From Larix kaempferi (lineage: Eukaryota > Streptophyta > Pinopsida > Pinales > Pinaceae), in assembly GCA_027924585.1 (NCBI GenBank), contig BSBM01000904.1:18063501-18127500 (forward strand): a DNA stretch of 64,000 nt. Direction: 5' to 3'. Position numbers and translations under genes: made by a program. Each line of letters opens with the position of its first letter. Within the stretch, counting starts at the first letter, position 1. The notes under the pieces are model-generated. The model ran no database searches. It worked only from the letters and a program-made list of their open reading frames with translations, and had not been told where the DNA came from. Below are positions 43,541-55,315 of this stretch, piece by piece.

Positions 43541-44344
43541 CCCCTTCATCATCACAAATACTTCAATGAATTGTGCTTTCCCCTTAGCACATTTATGCCC
43601 TGGTACTCATGGTTGATGACATGTGTAGCATAGTTTCTTTCTTCTGAGTTCTTCCTTGCTTGGTCCCTCTTTATTGTCCTTCTCAAATTAATCTTTTTGC
43701 CATGGTCTCTTGTCAAATCTGAACTTGGAAGGAAAATTGGGATTGGGGGGATACCTTGTCTTGGGTATCACATTTTGTAGATCTCTTGCCAAATTCATGG
43801 CATATTTTAATGAAGTAGGTTTGTGAGCTTTAACTAAACCTTTCAAAGGTTCAACCAATCCTTCAGTAAAGAGAAATACCAATCGAACCATAGATACATC
43901 AGCCACCATAACTGATAGCTTTTGGAATTCCAACATGTACTCCTCAAGGGTTCCAGTTTGCTTCAACTGTGCTAGTTCCTTGAAAGGCATTTCAAGGTCT
44001 TTTTGCTCGAATCTTTCCACTAAACTGTTAAAAAACTCTTCCTATGATGTGACCTGATCATGTCCCAAGGTTTTAAGTCCATGGAACCACCAATTATTTA
44101 CTTCTCCTTCAAGATGCAGAATAACCATTTTTAAAGCATCCTCTTCAACCATTAGATTCGGCTGAAAATATACATCTAACTTTAGTACCCAAGTATTTGC
44201 AGAACTTTGGGATGAGCCATCAAAGGTGGGAAGGGAAATTTTACCCATGGCATAGTTCAATTCTTTATTTTGAAAAGGATTTATGTTACCTCCTCTCATT
44301 TTGAGTTGTTTGAGACAGTAGAGAATTGATCAAATGGTAAGGTC
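43541..44344 (-). pseudogene. Chromovirus gag, C-terminal part (capsid and knuckle)
   Basis: 44299-44042 ('ISLPTFDGSSQSSANTWVLKL', 'LHLEGEVNNWWFHGL') and 44020-43688 ('VERFEQKDLEMPFKELAQL', 'LEYMLEFQKLSVMV' type helices) are a Retrotrans_gag domain. A zinc knuckle follows near 43640-43590 ('CYTCHQP', then a stop in place of Trp, 'VPGHKCAKGKA'). The N-terminal part of gag lies beyond the copia insertion, at 50821-50369. Confidence 0.88.
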
Positions 44345-44349
44345 CTCCT

Positions 44350-45049
44350 TGTAAAATTAGTCATAGCAGATCTAATGAACAAGTAAATCAATCACAATAG
44401 ATGAAACTCAGAAAATATGGTGTAAATTGTGCAAAAAACTTGCATCAGTGCTCTATATCCCAATGAAGGTGAAAATACAATACAATACTGTCACAATGAG
44501 TGAGCAATTCGAATTAACCAAGGAGGTCATTCGAATATCTGCATGGTGTAGCTTGGCTCCAACTAGTAGTCCTCAACATTAATCAGTGGTGGTCATCAAT
44601 GCACAAGTAACTGTCAGACACATGTCAAACTGAGTCTAACTAAGTGTAATAAGTGTAATTGATGGTAAGTGGCACTAATCTAGGGATGAAGGCTCAGTGG
44701 AGGGCGCATGAGGAGTTAACTGCACTCAGAATAGGCAGTCGTGTCTCATCGAAGGTCAATCGGAGTGATAACAGCAGTGAGGAGTCTGTCTAGCCTCAAA
44801 TCAAGGAAAGTCTGGTGGCTAACTGAAGTAAACTGGATTGGTAGGTGAGAAAGACGCCCTTCTACAGTGGAAGGTGAGAAGTGGGTGCATCACTAGCTAA
44901 GAGGGATAAATATGAGTGGAAAGTAGCTCCCGAGTGCTAGGAGACTAGGGACTAAGTGCTGGAGGCATCATACTGGTGACTGGGCAACATGCGGGTGCAT
45001 GCAATACATGCATGCAAAGTACAAAAGTGAATGATGAGATATCCTAACA
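44350..45049 (-). repeat. 3' LTR of copia element 1
   Basis: 700 bp. Element strand TGTTAGGATATCTCATC...TTTTACA. Pairs with 49667-50363. Confidence 0.95.
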
Positions 45050-45060
45050 CCCCCCCTCAA
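45050..45060 (-). promoter_or_regulatory. Polypurine tract of copia element 1
   Basis: Minus strand TTGAGGGGGGG directly abutting the 3' LTR. Confidence 0.8.
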
Positions 45061-45225
45061 GCTATATACTATGATGTAAAAAATAAAATGTAGGGCCCTG
45101 GTTACTGAGACCAAAGGTCGCCCCAATACAATAATCCAAAAAAATGTTGAAAGTAAGCTAAGTGAGGAAAGAGGGAAAACCTAGTGGGAAGAAAGCCCCC
45201 CCTAAAGCTAAACATAAAAATGGAT

Positions 45226-47100
45226 CTAATCTGTCTCCACCATGATGGAACTCACCCCCAACAGTGAACGGAGGTAAGAGAACTTCTTCTCAGTGAAGCT
45301 CTTGGTGAAGATGTCTACAATTTGCTCATCAGTAGGTAAATATTGCAGAATGATGGTGCGATCATGCACCAACTCTCAGATGTAGTGCATATGAATCTCA
45401 ATGTGTTAGGTCCTCTTCCGCTGAAGTGGATCGGTGGAGATCTTAATAGCACTTTGATTGTCACAAAATAGGACAGTTGAAGTAGTGCTACCAAAATCAA
45501 ACTCGGAAAGAATACCCTACAACCAAACTACCTGAATGCAGGCATTGACTGTCCCTCGATACTCTGCCTCTGCTGAAGAAAGTGCAATGGCTGCCTGCTT
45601 TTTGCTTGACCAACAAATAGGCCCATGTCCAATCATGAAAACATATCCAGAAGTGGACTTCTGATATATGCTATCACCTTCCCAATCTGAATCAATAAAA
45701 CCAATGAAATCTAGCTCAGAATCTGTAGCATAATGTATGCCAAAATGTTTCGTACCTTGCACATACTGCAAGATTCGCTTGGCTACCCGCCAATGAACCT
45801 CATGGGGCTACTGCATATACCTTGATTCAGCACTCACGGCATAAGATATATCAGGCCTTGAGTGTGTCATGTAAAGTAGTGAACCAATCAACTGTCGATA
45901 CATAGTGCAATCTGCAAGCGGTGTGGAATTTCCCTCTTCAAGATTGATTCCTGAGACGAATGGAAACGGAGCAGCCTTACATTCTGCCATATTAAAATTT
46001 AGTAGCAGGTCTTTAGCATACTTTTGCTGAGATAATGTGATTCCATCAAAGTTTTGAGCTATCTCCAAGCCCAAAAATTGCTTAAGCAAGCCCAAATTGC
46101 TCATATCAAAAGCTAGATTTAAAGCGGTTTTCAGCTTGTTAATTATAAGGAGAGTGCTACCAGTAACGAGAATATCATAAAAATATAAAACAATAATCAA
46201 CAAATTACCTTTAACTTGTTGTACGGACACATTCGGATCAGATTTGCATCTTTTGAAATTTTGAGAAAGAAGGAAGGAGTCCATCTTTGTGTACCAAGCT
46301 CTTGGGGCCTGTTTCAATCCATACAAAGATTTCTTCAAACTGAAAACTAATGATGGGTCTGATATGTATCCTTCTGGCTGCTTCATATATACTTATTCAT
46401 TAAGGTATCCATGTAAAAAAACACTCTTCACATCCATATGGTGCACTTCCCAGTGCTTGGATGCGGAGATGGCCAAAATTAGGCGGATGGAATCCATCTT
46501 TGCAACCGGTGCAAAAGTCTCAATGTAGTCCACACCTTGGACTTGGGAGAGACCTTTTGCCACCAACTTAGCTTTGTATTTGCTGATAGAGCCATCAACA
46601 ATAACTTTTGTGCAGTAGATCCACTTGCATTGAACTAATTTTCTTCTAGGTGGAAGAGAAACTAGCTCCCATGTATTGTTCTTTTGAAGAGAACTGTACT
46701 CTTCATCCATGGCGGTTTGCCATCGTGGATCTCGATGGGCATGATAGTATGATTTGGGATCTGAACCAATCATCAAATAAAATTTCTCAGATAGTAATGG
46801 ATCAAAAAAAGAAAGAGCCATACCTGCTCTTTGATAGTCTGCTCTTGTTCTCCTTGGATCAACATGATTTCCAATGTTTGGAGCAGCAGAATGTAGAGTG
46901 TTTTGGGCCCACTTTGGTAACTGAGGAGGATCATTATGGTTTGATTCCAAACCTGATATTTCATGGCCATCAAAGTCTGATAAAATATTAGATCCAATGC
47001 TTTCTTCATATTCTCTCGAATCTTCATCTTGTGGAGGCTGCGGATCGGCAGTGTTTTCCTCAACTAGTTTCAGATCTAGCAACGGTTCTTCAAACTTCAC
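45226..47100 (-). pseudogene. Copia element 1 RT and RNase H
   Basis: 47100-46393 holds the linker and RT start ('NNTWELVSLPPRRKLVQCKW', 'VDYIETFAPVAKMDSIRLIL', 'VHHMDVKSVFLHG'). After a stop, 46386-45808 holds the RT core ('SLYGLKQAPRAWYTK', 'YRQLIGSLLYMTHSRPDISY'). The catalytic 'YVDD' motif reads 'YFYD'. 45771-45517 starts RNase H ('FIGFIDSDWEGD', 'KKQAAIALSSAEAEYRG'), which continues in broken frames to the stop at 45226-45228 ('VLFCDNQSAIKI', 'TDEQIVDIFTKSF'). Confidence 0.93.
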
Positions 47101-47106
47101 ACTTCG

Positions 47107-48486
47107 CTATATGAATATCTTTTTGGATATGATATTCATGAGTTCATATGCTGTTGATTCTTCCCCATAACCTACCAGGATAAATTCAATACTTTGTGGA
47201 TCCAAAGCCTTTCTCTTATCAGAAGGAATTCTAGCCCATGCAATGGAGCCAAAAACCCTCAAATTGGACACATTCGGTTTGCGACCAAAGAATGCTTCAA
47301 AAAAAGTTTTACCTTTCACAGATGAATGTGGAACTCGGTTCTGAATATATGCAACAACATTAATGGCTTCAGCCCAAATATTTGCAGCCAAACCTTTTAA
47401 CTCAAGCATGCAGGTAGCCATCTCTTTCAGTGACCGATTCTTCCTTTCCGCTACACCATTTTGCTGGGGTGTGTAGGGAACTGTATGTTGGATTTGAATT
47501 CCGCTTTCGACACAAAGTTGCAGCAAATCAGTATTGATATATTCTCCGCCATTATCAGATCTAAGATCTTTGATCTTGCTCTCAGTGGCGGTCTCAACAG
47601 AAGCCTTAAAATCCTTGAATTTTCCAAGCACTTCTGACTTGTTTTTGAGAAAAAAATACCCAAGTAAAGCGGGAGAAGTCATCGATGAATGTCAAAACAT
47701 GCCTTGAACCATTCAATGACATATTTGGAAGCGGACCACTGATATCATAATGTATGAGGCCCAAAATGGTAGAAGCTCTGCTAGCTTTGTCGTGGTCGAA
47801 CTTGTGCTCAGGGTGCTTCCCAACAATGCAACCAGGGCAAATTCCCTTCGAGGAATGGAGTTGCGGAAGACCATCAACCATGGATTTCTGTTGTAATAGC
47901 AACAAATACTTGTAATTAAGGTGTCCAAACCTTTCGTGCCAAATCCTACTAACCTCATTGCCATGAGTGAGGAGAGCAGTGGGCTTTTCAAGCGGCACAA
48001 AGTGAGAAAACTCATAGTATTTTGCAGTGTGGTTTGCCTTTCCGACTGCAATAAGTCTTCCACTTTTGATATCAAAAATTTCAACTATGTTAGGGCTGAA
48101 TGTAACTTGCTTCGGTTCACCAGTGTGTGACATTTGATACACAGAAAGTAGATTTGAAGTCAAGGAAGGCACATAGAGAACATTCTGAAAACTTCCATGC
48201 TCTACATGGATGGTACCTTTACCCTTTGATGAAATTTTTGAGTCATCTCCCAAATGGATGGGGATGGAGCTATTTGGATCAAATGAAGAGAAGGAGTCAA
48301 TATTTGCAGCCATATGATTCGAGTCACCGGACTCTATCAAAAGAGTTGTGGGCTTCGAAACAGTTGCCATGAGTGCTTGACCTCTTTCATGATCATTGTT
48401 TCTATCCTTCTTTCGTGCACCGTCAGGAAGAGTTATGTTATTATTTTCCAAAAGGAGGGCCATTTGATCTATTGTTTTCTTCATGC
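47107..48486 (-). pseudogene. Copia element 1 protease and integrase
   Basis: 48484-47606 contains a protease-like start ('LLIESGDSNHMAANIDSF', where D-S-G-A is expected), the GAG_pre-integrase HHCC zinc region ('RIWHERFGHLNYKYL', 'CPGCIVGKHPEHKF') and the first catalytic Asp ('LIHYDISGPL'). After a frameshift near 47650, 47682-47107 holds the rest of the integrase, with D in 'LRSDNGGEY' and E in 'QQNGVAERKNR'. The catalytic triad is intact, the frame is not. Confidence 0.92.
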
Positions 48487-49296
48487 ATAACTTTCAGGAT
48501 GAAAGCCACGGTTGCAATAAGAACATTTAGATTTTTCCTTGCCCTCTTTACCCTTTTGCTTGTTTCTTGAACTGGATGGTGCGTCCGTCGATTTGCTTTT
48601 CTCCTTTTGCTTGGAAGGTTCGAATTTAGGCTTCTCTTTCCTTTGCTTGCCTTTTCCATTTAAATTTTTAGGTCCTCCAACAAAGAGAGATGAATCTTTG
48701 GAGCATATGGACCCCATCTGAATAAGCTTATCATGCTCTTTGGTGACGGACTCAATGAAGGCATTCAAGGTAGGCATCTTCCAATTCGGGGTAGTTAGTC
48801 GACCGAAATTGAAAGTAGAGACAAATACCGAATAGTCTTTACCAAGTTTGGTGAGAATGGAGAGGATCAATTGCTGATCCTCTTTGATAACTCCACCGTT
48901 CTTCAACTGCAATGCCAAGTGCTTGAATCTTGTGAAAAAATCATTGATGGTCTTGAAATTCTCAGGACTAAGAGAAATCAATTCATTTTCCAATTGAAAA
49001 GCCCTAAGCTCGTCCTGCTTGCCAAAAAGTGTGTCAAGATGCTCCCATACTGCTTTTGGAGTGTTCAATCCGCTGAGATGGAAATGAAGATCCTTGGAAA
49101 TAGAGAGGCATAGAAGACCATAAGCTTCATCAAGCTTATTGAAGTGTTTGGTTCTCTCCGACAATGTGCTTGGCTCCAATTCAAGGCCAACGGTGACTCT
49201 ATAGAACCCTTTTGAGTGCAATATAATCTCCATATCATCTTTCCATTCAAAATAATTGAAGGGAGTAAGAATCGGCTTTGAAGAAGAGTATTCCAT
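48481..49296 (-). pseudogene. Copia element 1 gag
   Basis: The open frame begins at a GTG; the first ATG is 49296-49294. About 271 residues: copia gag (UBN2-type; 'FNYFEWKDDMEIILHSKGFY', 'AVWEHLDTLF', 'TINDFFTRFKHLALQL'), a long Lys/Ser-rich basic stretch and a zinc knuckle ('CSYCNRGFHPESY'). The last Cys of the knuckle is lost by a one-base frameshift at about 48486, where the frame of the next ORF takes over. Confidence 0.9.
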
Positions 49297-49654
49297 CACT
49301 TATAGCGAGTGCACTTGATGTAGAAGATCTTGTCAAACACAAGATAGCGAATGCAATTGTTGGAGAAGACTATCCTGCAAATCACAATAAAAAACAAGAA
49401 CAGTAAGGTCAAACAATTCACCCTTTTAGAGTTGCATCACACCTGGGATTGGAGATCAAGCAATGTTGAATGGGTCCAATGTATCAAATCCAGGAATTAT
49501 GTGGAAAACTCAAGCTTCTGGAGTGGATTGGAGTGTATTTTTTGGCTTTGCATGCACATGAGATCTTTCATGCCAAAACTTCAGTAATTTTGAGCAAATT
49601 CACTCAAATCTTTATATAGAACACCTATAGAAAAGAGATATTGTCCCTGAAATG

Positions 49655-49666
49655 GCTTTGATAGCA
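49655..49666 (-). promoter_or_regulatory. Primer-binding site of copia element 1 (degenerate)
   Basis: Minus strand TGCTATCAAAGC directly after the 5' LTR. It differs at two positions from TGGTATCAGAGC, the initiator-Met tRNA complement. Confidence 0.7.
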
Positions 49667-50363
49667 TGTAAAATTAGTCACAGCAGATCTAATGAACAAG
49701 TAAATCAATCACAACAGATGAAACTCAGAAAATATGGTGTAAACTGTGCAAAAAACTTGCATCAGTGCTCTATATCCCAATGAGGGTGAAAATACAATAC
49801 AATACTATCACAATGAGTGAGCAATTCGAATTAACCAAGGAGGTCATTCGAATATCTGCATGGTGTAGCTTGGCTCCAACTAGGAGTCCTCATCATCAAT
49901 CAGTGGTGGTCATCAATGCACAAGTAACTGTCAGACAGGTGTCAAAATGAGTATAATTGAGTCTAACTAAGTGTAATAAGTGTAATTGATGGTAAGTGGC
50001 ACTAATATAGGGATGGACGCTCAGTGGAGGGCACATGAGGAGTTAACTGCACTCATAATAGGTAGTCATGTCTCATCGGAGGTCAATCAGAGTGATAACA
50101 ACAGTGAGGAATCAGTCTAGCCTCAAATCAAGGAAAGATTGGTGGTTAACTGAAGTAAATTGGATTGGTAGGTGAGAAAGGCGCCCTTCTACAGTGGAAG
50201 GTGAGAAGTGGGCGCATGACTGGCTAGGAGGGCTAAATCTGAGTGGAAAGTAGCTCCCGAGTGCTGGGAGACTAGGGACTAGGTGTTGGAGGCATCATAC
50301 TCGTGACTGGGTAGCATGCGGGTGCATGCAAAGTACAAAAGTAAATGATGAGATATTGTAACA
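49667..50363 (-). repeat. 5' LTR of copia element 1
   Basis: 697 bp, matching 44350-45049. Ends in plus coordinates at ...ATATTGTAACA, followed by the TSD CTCCT. Confidence 0.95.
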
Positions 50364-50368
50364 CTCCT

Positions 50369-50821
50369 ACAATCTTCACTCAATTGCTGCCATTCTGATA
50401 GAACTTCATGCATTACATATTGGATGTTAGGATCCTCTTTGGGATCAAGAAACTTGGGTGTGTTATATCTTGTTGAGCTCTGGAATTCATTGGGTCAGTT
50501 GTGAGGCCCTGTCTTTGAGAAAATGTTTTCACCCATTGCCTTATTTTCCTCGAATTGAGAATTAGTGCTGCCTCCTAATGCCAATTTGCTTCCAATTTGA
50601 CTAGCCACCAATTCGAATCCTTGCATTATCTGCCTTGTCATGTCCTCAAAAAATGGTTTCATGAATTTCCTAAACTCCTATTTCTCCTCCATCTCTGAGG
50701 TTCCTTTCTCATCCTTAGTCACAATTTCAACAAAGTGCACCTCTTCTCCTACTTCTTCCTCTTCACAAAAGGTACTTTCAGTTTTGGTTTCTAATAGTGT
50801 GGGATGACTTCTTGACCTCAT
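50369..50821 (-). pseudogene. Chromovirus gag, N-terminal part
   Basis: Starts at ATG 50821-50819, 33 bases after the PBS, with an acidic N-terminus ('FCEEEEVGEEVHF'). In-frame stops lie at 50678-50680 and about 50495-50497. It reads up to the copia TSD at 50368 and continues at 44344 after a one-base frame change. The copia insertion therefore disrupted gag near its middle. Confidence 0.82.
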
Positions 50822-50853
50822 AAATGGTCACCCATATCAGTTTCAAGGACCAT

Positions 50854-50865
50854 GCTCTGATACCA
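50854..50865 (-). promoter_or_regulatory. Primer-binding site of the chromovirus (initiator-Met tRNA)
   Basis: Minus strand TGGTATCAGAGC, exact complement of the plant initiator-Met tRNA 3' end, one base from the 5' LTR. Confidence 0.93.
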
Positions 50866-50866
50866 C

Positions 50867-52634
50867 TGTAATATCCCTCCAATGAAAAGTACTTGGATTC
50901 ATTTGTTTCAACTCTAGGGGTGTAGTTTACAACTGGTTCCAAACACCTCCAAATGATTTCAAATTTTGGGAGGAAGGTATTTATGGGGAATAGGACACAT
51001 TAACACATCTATCAAACACCCAAACAACTGATATACCCATCCATGGTCTACAATTTGCAAGGAAAGAAGTTTCGAGACAAGACTAGTCAATTTGAGTAGT
51101 GGAAATCCTCCATAGGTATTCCCTTAATTGCTCTTCCAAACACTGCAAGAACCTCACTAATTCTTGGTATGTTACTTGGATCTATTAGGGTACATTAATG
51201 AAAACATATGTGCAACATTAGATTTGGTTTTAGGTTCGAATAGGTATCCCAATGAACAACAACTTCTAGAGTCTAGAATTTGGGGTGAAAATGGTGGACA
51301 AGGAGTCTCGTATTTAGTCATAAACCATAGTGACACTTTAGGGGTATGCAAAAATCATTTGGGCCATCAAATTAACCTCATATGTTGTTCATGACATGAA
51401 TAAATATCTCAGAAAACTCTGATATAACACAGGTACAACATCATCCCAAATTTACTATGAAAATGCTATGAGGAGAATGGCTCGAATTTCATCTTTGATT
51501 GGAAATGTCACTTGAAGTACATGGTATTTTGAGTTGTGGTTCTCATGATATGAATATTAAAGAGATATGCAGCAATCAACATGTCCATGAATTCAAAATA
51601 ATAATACTTCAATAACTACATGCAACAAGAAGTGCGCCCTTGCACATTTACATGACATTGAGAGAAAGATAGTAGAATAGGCATAGAGAAGAATGAGAGA
51701 AGATGAACTCGAACTCAATTGGGGTTTGAACCTGCATCAAAACACATCCATGAATCTATGTTGAGAGTTCTGAATGCTCTCTCCATCAACCAACTTGGAT
51801 GGGAATCTTGCACCCTTAAAATTGGTTCTAAGGCAGGGAGGATGAACATCCACCGTGCAAGGACAAGCTATGCTCTCCAATTGTGTCAAATGAGAAATGA
51901 TCAAAAGCTGGTATCCCTCTTTTTCCTGGTCTTTATTAACCTCCCAAGGCCTCCATATCTCGAATTCCCTCCAAGAGCATCATCCCAATTCGAATTAGGG
52001 AGAGATTTCCAAGAATGCCACTTGTCCAACACTTCCTAGCCCTCCTCTTCCATCAATTCGAATGGGGGAATATAGACTTCCATAAATCCCCTTGTGCGCC
52101 CTCTTGGGGAATATTTCTATCCCTGACATGTCATATATGTCATATGTCAGTAATCAAGTCTGAACCTTGTCATAAGTGTCATAGAATCTTCATCATTGTT
52201 GTCATAAAAGTTAGGGAATCTAGCTCCAAGTGTCACAATTCTTCTAAGATGCCTCTTTCTCTTCCATAGGAGTTACTCTTCCACTCTAATTCGACCCTCC
52301 TAGATTCATGCCATGAATAATGCCTCTCCAACTCCCCCAAGAATGTTAGACCCCACCTTGGATTCAAATGGGTGAGAATAGGATACCACGTGGCATGAAG
52401 AATCTTGCCTTGTGTGGGTCCCACACCACCTATGCACCCTCATGGCCAAGTGCCACCTTATTTTCTTATTATAATTATTTATTTATCCCATTTAATATAT
52501 ATTTTTCAATCTAATGTCCATTTGGGGTCTTATATCTCCCTTATTCCAAATCTAAATGTTTCTAGCCCAACCTAGGGAACTAGCAGATTGGTGGAATTTT
52601 CCCTTCATGAGATTTATTTGGAGGGGGGATTACA
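50867..52634 (-). repeat. 5' LTR of the chromovirus
   Basis: 1768 bp. In plus coordinates TGTAATATCCCTCC to GGGGGATTACA. Scattered substitutions against 38380-40144 indicate an old insertion. It carries an antisense open frame (51719-52039) matching the one in the other LTR. Confidence 0.93.
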
Positions 52635-52885
52635 CCATGTGAGACTTGCCAAGTTATCTCAACAAATCTCACCAAAGTACCAAAAACAAGGGAATACCTG
52701 GGATAATGGTGAATGAGCTCTGAATTGCTTCGTAATGAGTGGAGTTGCCAGATAAGACTTGCAGGGTTAGTCCTTTATTGATATTTCAAAATATAAGGAA
52801 GAAGGAGTCACCTTTGATTTCTCACCAAATATCGTTTTTCCAAGGTGTAAATGACTCCGGATAAACCACTTCAATCTTTGAAATG
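52635..52885 (-). other. Leader (5' UTR) of the outer gypsy element
   Basis: Between the PBS and the chromovirus insertion point. It contains 'TGGCAACTCCACT' on the minus strand (around 52740), a form of the GGCGACTCCACT leader motif of Tat/Ogre-type elements. Continues at 38379. Confidence 0.55.
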
Positions 52886-52907
52886 TCCCCGACAATGGCG
52901 CAAAAAA
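52886..52907 (-). promoter_or_regulatory. Primer-binding site of the outer gypsy element
   Basis: The minus strand reads TTTTTTGCGCCATTGTCGGG just after an LTR end (...GGTAACA). This resembles the TTGGCGCCGTTGCCGGGGA class of PBS found in Athila/Tat-type elements. Confidence 0.65.
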
Positions 52908-53845
52908 TGTTACCGGATAAACTAGCAGGGCTAGTATCTGATGACCAAATGTATGGGGGAAGTGACCACTGTCACCTGAGTCACTCCTCCAACTACTTTG
53001 GAGAGTTGTAACCTCCAAGGGGAGATCCCTTCAAGGATCTGCAAGACACTTATGAAAAAGAACACTATGCTTTCTAGATAACCAAGTTAGTGACCAGTGC
53101 CTTGTAACCAATAAGTTAAGTGCTTGTAGATGTATCAAGTCAATGTACTAGTGCAAATATTTAACCCAATGATCAAAGGATTAGCAATAGAATCAATCAA
53201 TAGTATTTTATCATTCGAAACAAATCATTCGTAAATGAAAAACATGGAACATATATCATCCAATGACAAACGAATTTAATCATCAATAACACATATAAGA
53301 CCAATATAATAATGTATAGCTATATGAAGACACTCCAAACAGCCGTGTGTAAGAGCAGTAAGTTAGGTGTAGTGTTTGTAAGAAATGTTTCCAATGTATC
53401 TTCCAACAATTAACCACTTTATGACAACCAAGTAGGAATAGTTTTAGACTGTGTATGAATGGGTTAGCAACAGTTTCGACAGTCACTACAGTAGCAATTA
53501 TAACAAGAGAAGAATAGCATGAGATATGTGAAATGATGTGAACAATAAGTATCCAAATTTCAACCATTTTATTCTTGCATTCATTATAAACTTTCAGACT
53601 GTGTGTACTAGTAGTAAATAAGTAATTTCATACCTCATTTGTCAACAATATATCAACCTTTTAAAACAGTAGCAAAGATGTAACACATAACTAATACTTT
53701 TGTGGTTTTGTGTAGGTGTGAAGTTGGTTTTGGAAGGCTGTCAGGGGTGGACAGTCTGCTAATTTTGCAGACCAAAATGCAGCAGAGAAGGAGTCAATTT
53801 AAGGCTGTTATAGCCTTGGAGAAGGTTTAAAAACAAGGACCAAGG
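52908..53845 (-). repeat. 5' LTR of the outer gypsy element (right edge unresolved)
   Basis: Plus coordinates start TGTTACCGGATAAACTAG at 52908, next to the PBS. No second LTR is in the window, so the far edge cannot be placed. The end given is only where composition changes to the purine-rich tract. Confidence 0.4.
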
Positions 53846-54073
53846 GTGAGGAAAAGAGGGAAGAAAGGAGAAGAAAGAAGGGAAGAAACGAGAGGAAGAA
53901 GAGGAGGAGAAGAAGGGAAAGATGAAGGAAGAAGAGGAGGAGAAGACGGGAAAGATGAAGGAAGAAGGAAGAATATAGGAAAGGAAGGGAAAGAAGGGAT
54001 GTGTAGAAAGAAAAGAAGGAGAGAACAGGATAGGAGCGAGGAAGAGGAGAAAAAGGGAAAGAGGGTTATTTAG
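53846..54073 (+). repeat. Purine-rich (GA-rich) low-complexity tract
   Basis: Over 200 bases of almost pure G and A on the plus strand (GAAGAAGGGAAGA-like units, with a near repeat of about 24 bases around 53920-53970). The 75-codon Glu/Arg/Lys frame in it is a by-product. Confidence 0.9.
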
Positions 54074-54179
54074 GGCTGGAATTAGGGTTTCATATTTAGT
54101 ATTTTAGGTTTAAGTTTTTCCTTTTGAAATTTATGTACAAAAAAAAAACCTCAAATTAATATTTACACATGTACAAATT

Positions 54180-54305
54180 AAGGAGCATAACCATAAGAGA
54201 GTATTTGGTACAATGGAAAGATTTTCCAAGTGAGGATGGCACATGGGAAAATGAACAAATTTTGTAGCATCCCAGTTTGGAATTGCTTGGGGACAAGCAA
54301 TCTTG
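54180..54305 (+). pseudogene. Chromodomain fragment of a plus-oriented chromovirus
   Basis: About 40 codons, same family as 40123-40305 but on the opposite strand ('REYLVQWKDFPSEDGTWENEQIL', then a stop, 'HPSLELLGDKQSWVGR'). Truncated at its 5' side. Confidence 0.85.
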
Positions 54306-54317
54306 GGTGGGGAGGAC

Positions 54318-55313
54318 TGTAATGTCCCCATCCAAATAAATCTCATGAAGGAAATATCTCCACCAATCTACTAGCTCCCTAGGTTGGGGTGGAAACATTT
54401 AGACTTGGAATAAGGGAGCTATAAGACCCCAAATGAACCTTAGATTGGAAAATACACATTAAAAGGGATAAATAAACAATAACAATGGAAAAATCAGGTG
54501 GCATTTGGTCATGAGGGTGCATAGGTGGTGTAGGACCCACACAAGGAAAGATTCTCCATTCTACATGGCATCCTTGCCTCACCCATTCGAATCCAAGGTG
54601 GAGTATAACGTTATTGGAGGATTTGGAGAGGCATTATTCATGGCATGAATTTAGGAAGGTCGAATTGGAGTGGAAGGGTAACTCCCATGGAAGAGGAAGA
54701 TGAATCTTAGAAGAATTGTGACACTTGGAGCTAGATTCCCTAATCTCCATGACAACAATGATGAAGATTCTATGACACCCACGACAAGTTTAGACTTGAT
54801 TGCTGACATGTGACACATATGAAATGTCGGGGCTAAAAATAGCCTCCAAGAGGGCGCACAAGGGTAGTTATGGCAGCCAAGATTCCCCCATTTGAATTGA
54901 TGGAAGAGGAAGGCTAGAAAGTGATGGACAAGTATCATTCATGAGAATCTCTCCCTAACTCGAGTTGGGTGAATAATCTTGGAGGGAATTCAAGCTATGG
55001 AGGCCATTGTAGGTTAATAAAAGATGAGGAGGAAGAAGGAGAGCGTATTTTGATCATTTCTCATTAGGCACATTTGGAGAGCATAATTGTTCCTTGCACG
55101 GTGGATGCTCATCCTCCATGCCTTAGAACCAATTTCGAGGGTGCAAGATTCCCATCCAAGTTGGTTTATGGAGAGACCATTCAGAACTCTCAACAAAGCT
55201 TCATGGAGATGTTTTGATGCAGGTTCAACCCCCATCTGAGTTCAAGTTCATATTCACTCATCCTTCTCTATTCTCATTCTCTCGTCTTTCTCTCAATGTT
55301 CATGTAAAGTGTG
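54318..55313 (+). mobile_element. Truncated LTR of the plus-oriented chromovirus fragment
   Basis: Starts TGTAATGTCCCCATCC right after a polypurine tract (TTGGGTGGGGAGGAC, about 54303-54317) and follows the reverse complement of 38380-40144 for about 1 kb. It breaks off near 55313 and is joined directly to another element's RT. It holds the antisense open frame again (55014-55235, minus). No TSD; deletion or illegitimate recombination formed the junction. Confidence 0.85.
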
Positions 55314-55315
55314 AT

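Larger units (their letters stand above)
44350..50363 (-). mobile_element. Ty1/copia element, minus strand, inserted in chromovirus gag (TSD CTCCT)
   Basis: LTRs at 44350-45049 and 49667-50363 begin TG and end CA and are closely similar. The pentamer CTCCT at 44345-44349 and 50364-50368 is an exact TSD. On the minus strand: PBS-like site next to the right LTR, gag, protease/integrase, RT and RNase H in copia order (integrase before RT), then a polypurine tract next to the left LTR. Several stops and frameshifts make it non-autonomous. Confidence 0.95.
38380..52634 (-). mobile_element. Ty3/gypsy chromovirus, minus strand, split by a copia element
   Basis: Two LTRs of about 1.77 kb (38380-40144 and 50867-52634) enclose, on the minus strand, PBS, gag, protease, RT, RNase H, integrase and chromodomain, then a polypurine tract. 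The flanking pentamers are CCAGG (38375-38379) and CCATG (52635-52639), a TSD with one mismatch. A Ty1/copia element occupies 44350-50363 inside gag. Without it the element is about 8.2 kb. Stops, frame changes and altered catalytic residues show it is old. The target was the leader of another gypsy element. Confidence 0.92.

Noticed and set aside
53846-54073. Open frame of 75 codons rich in Arg, Glu and Lys
   Set aside because: It lies entirely in a GA-rich low-complexity tract where stops are rare by composition. No motif and no family.
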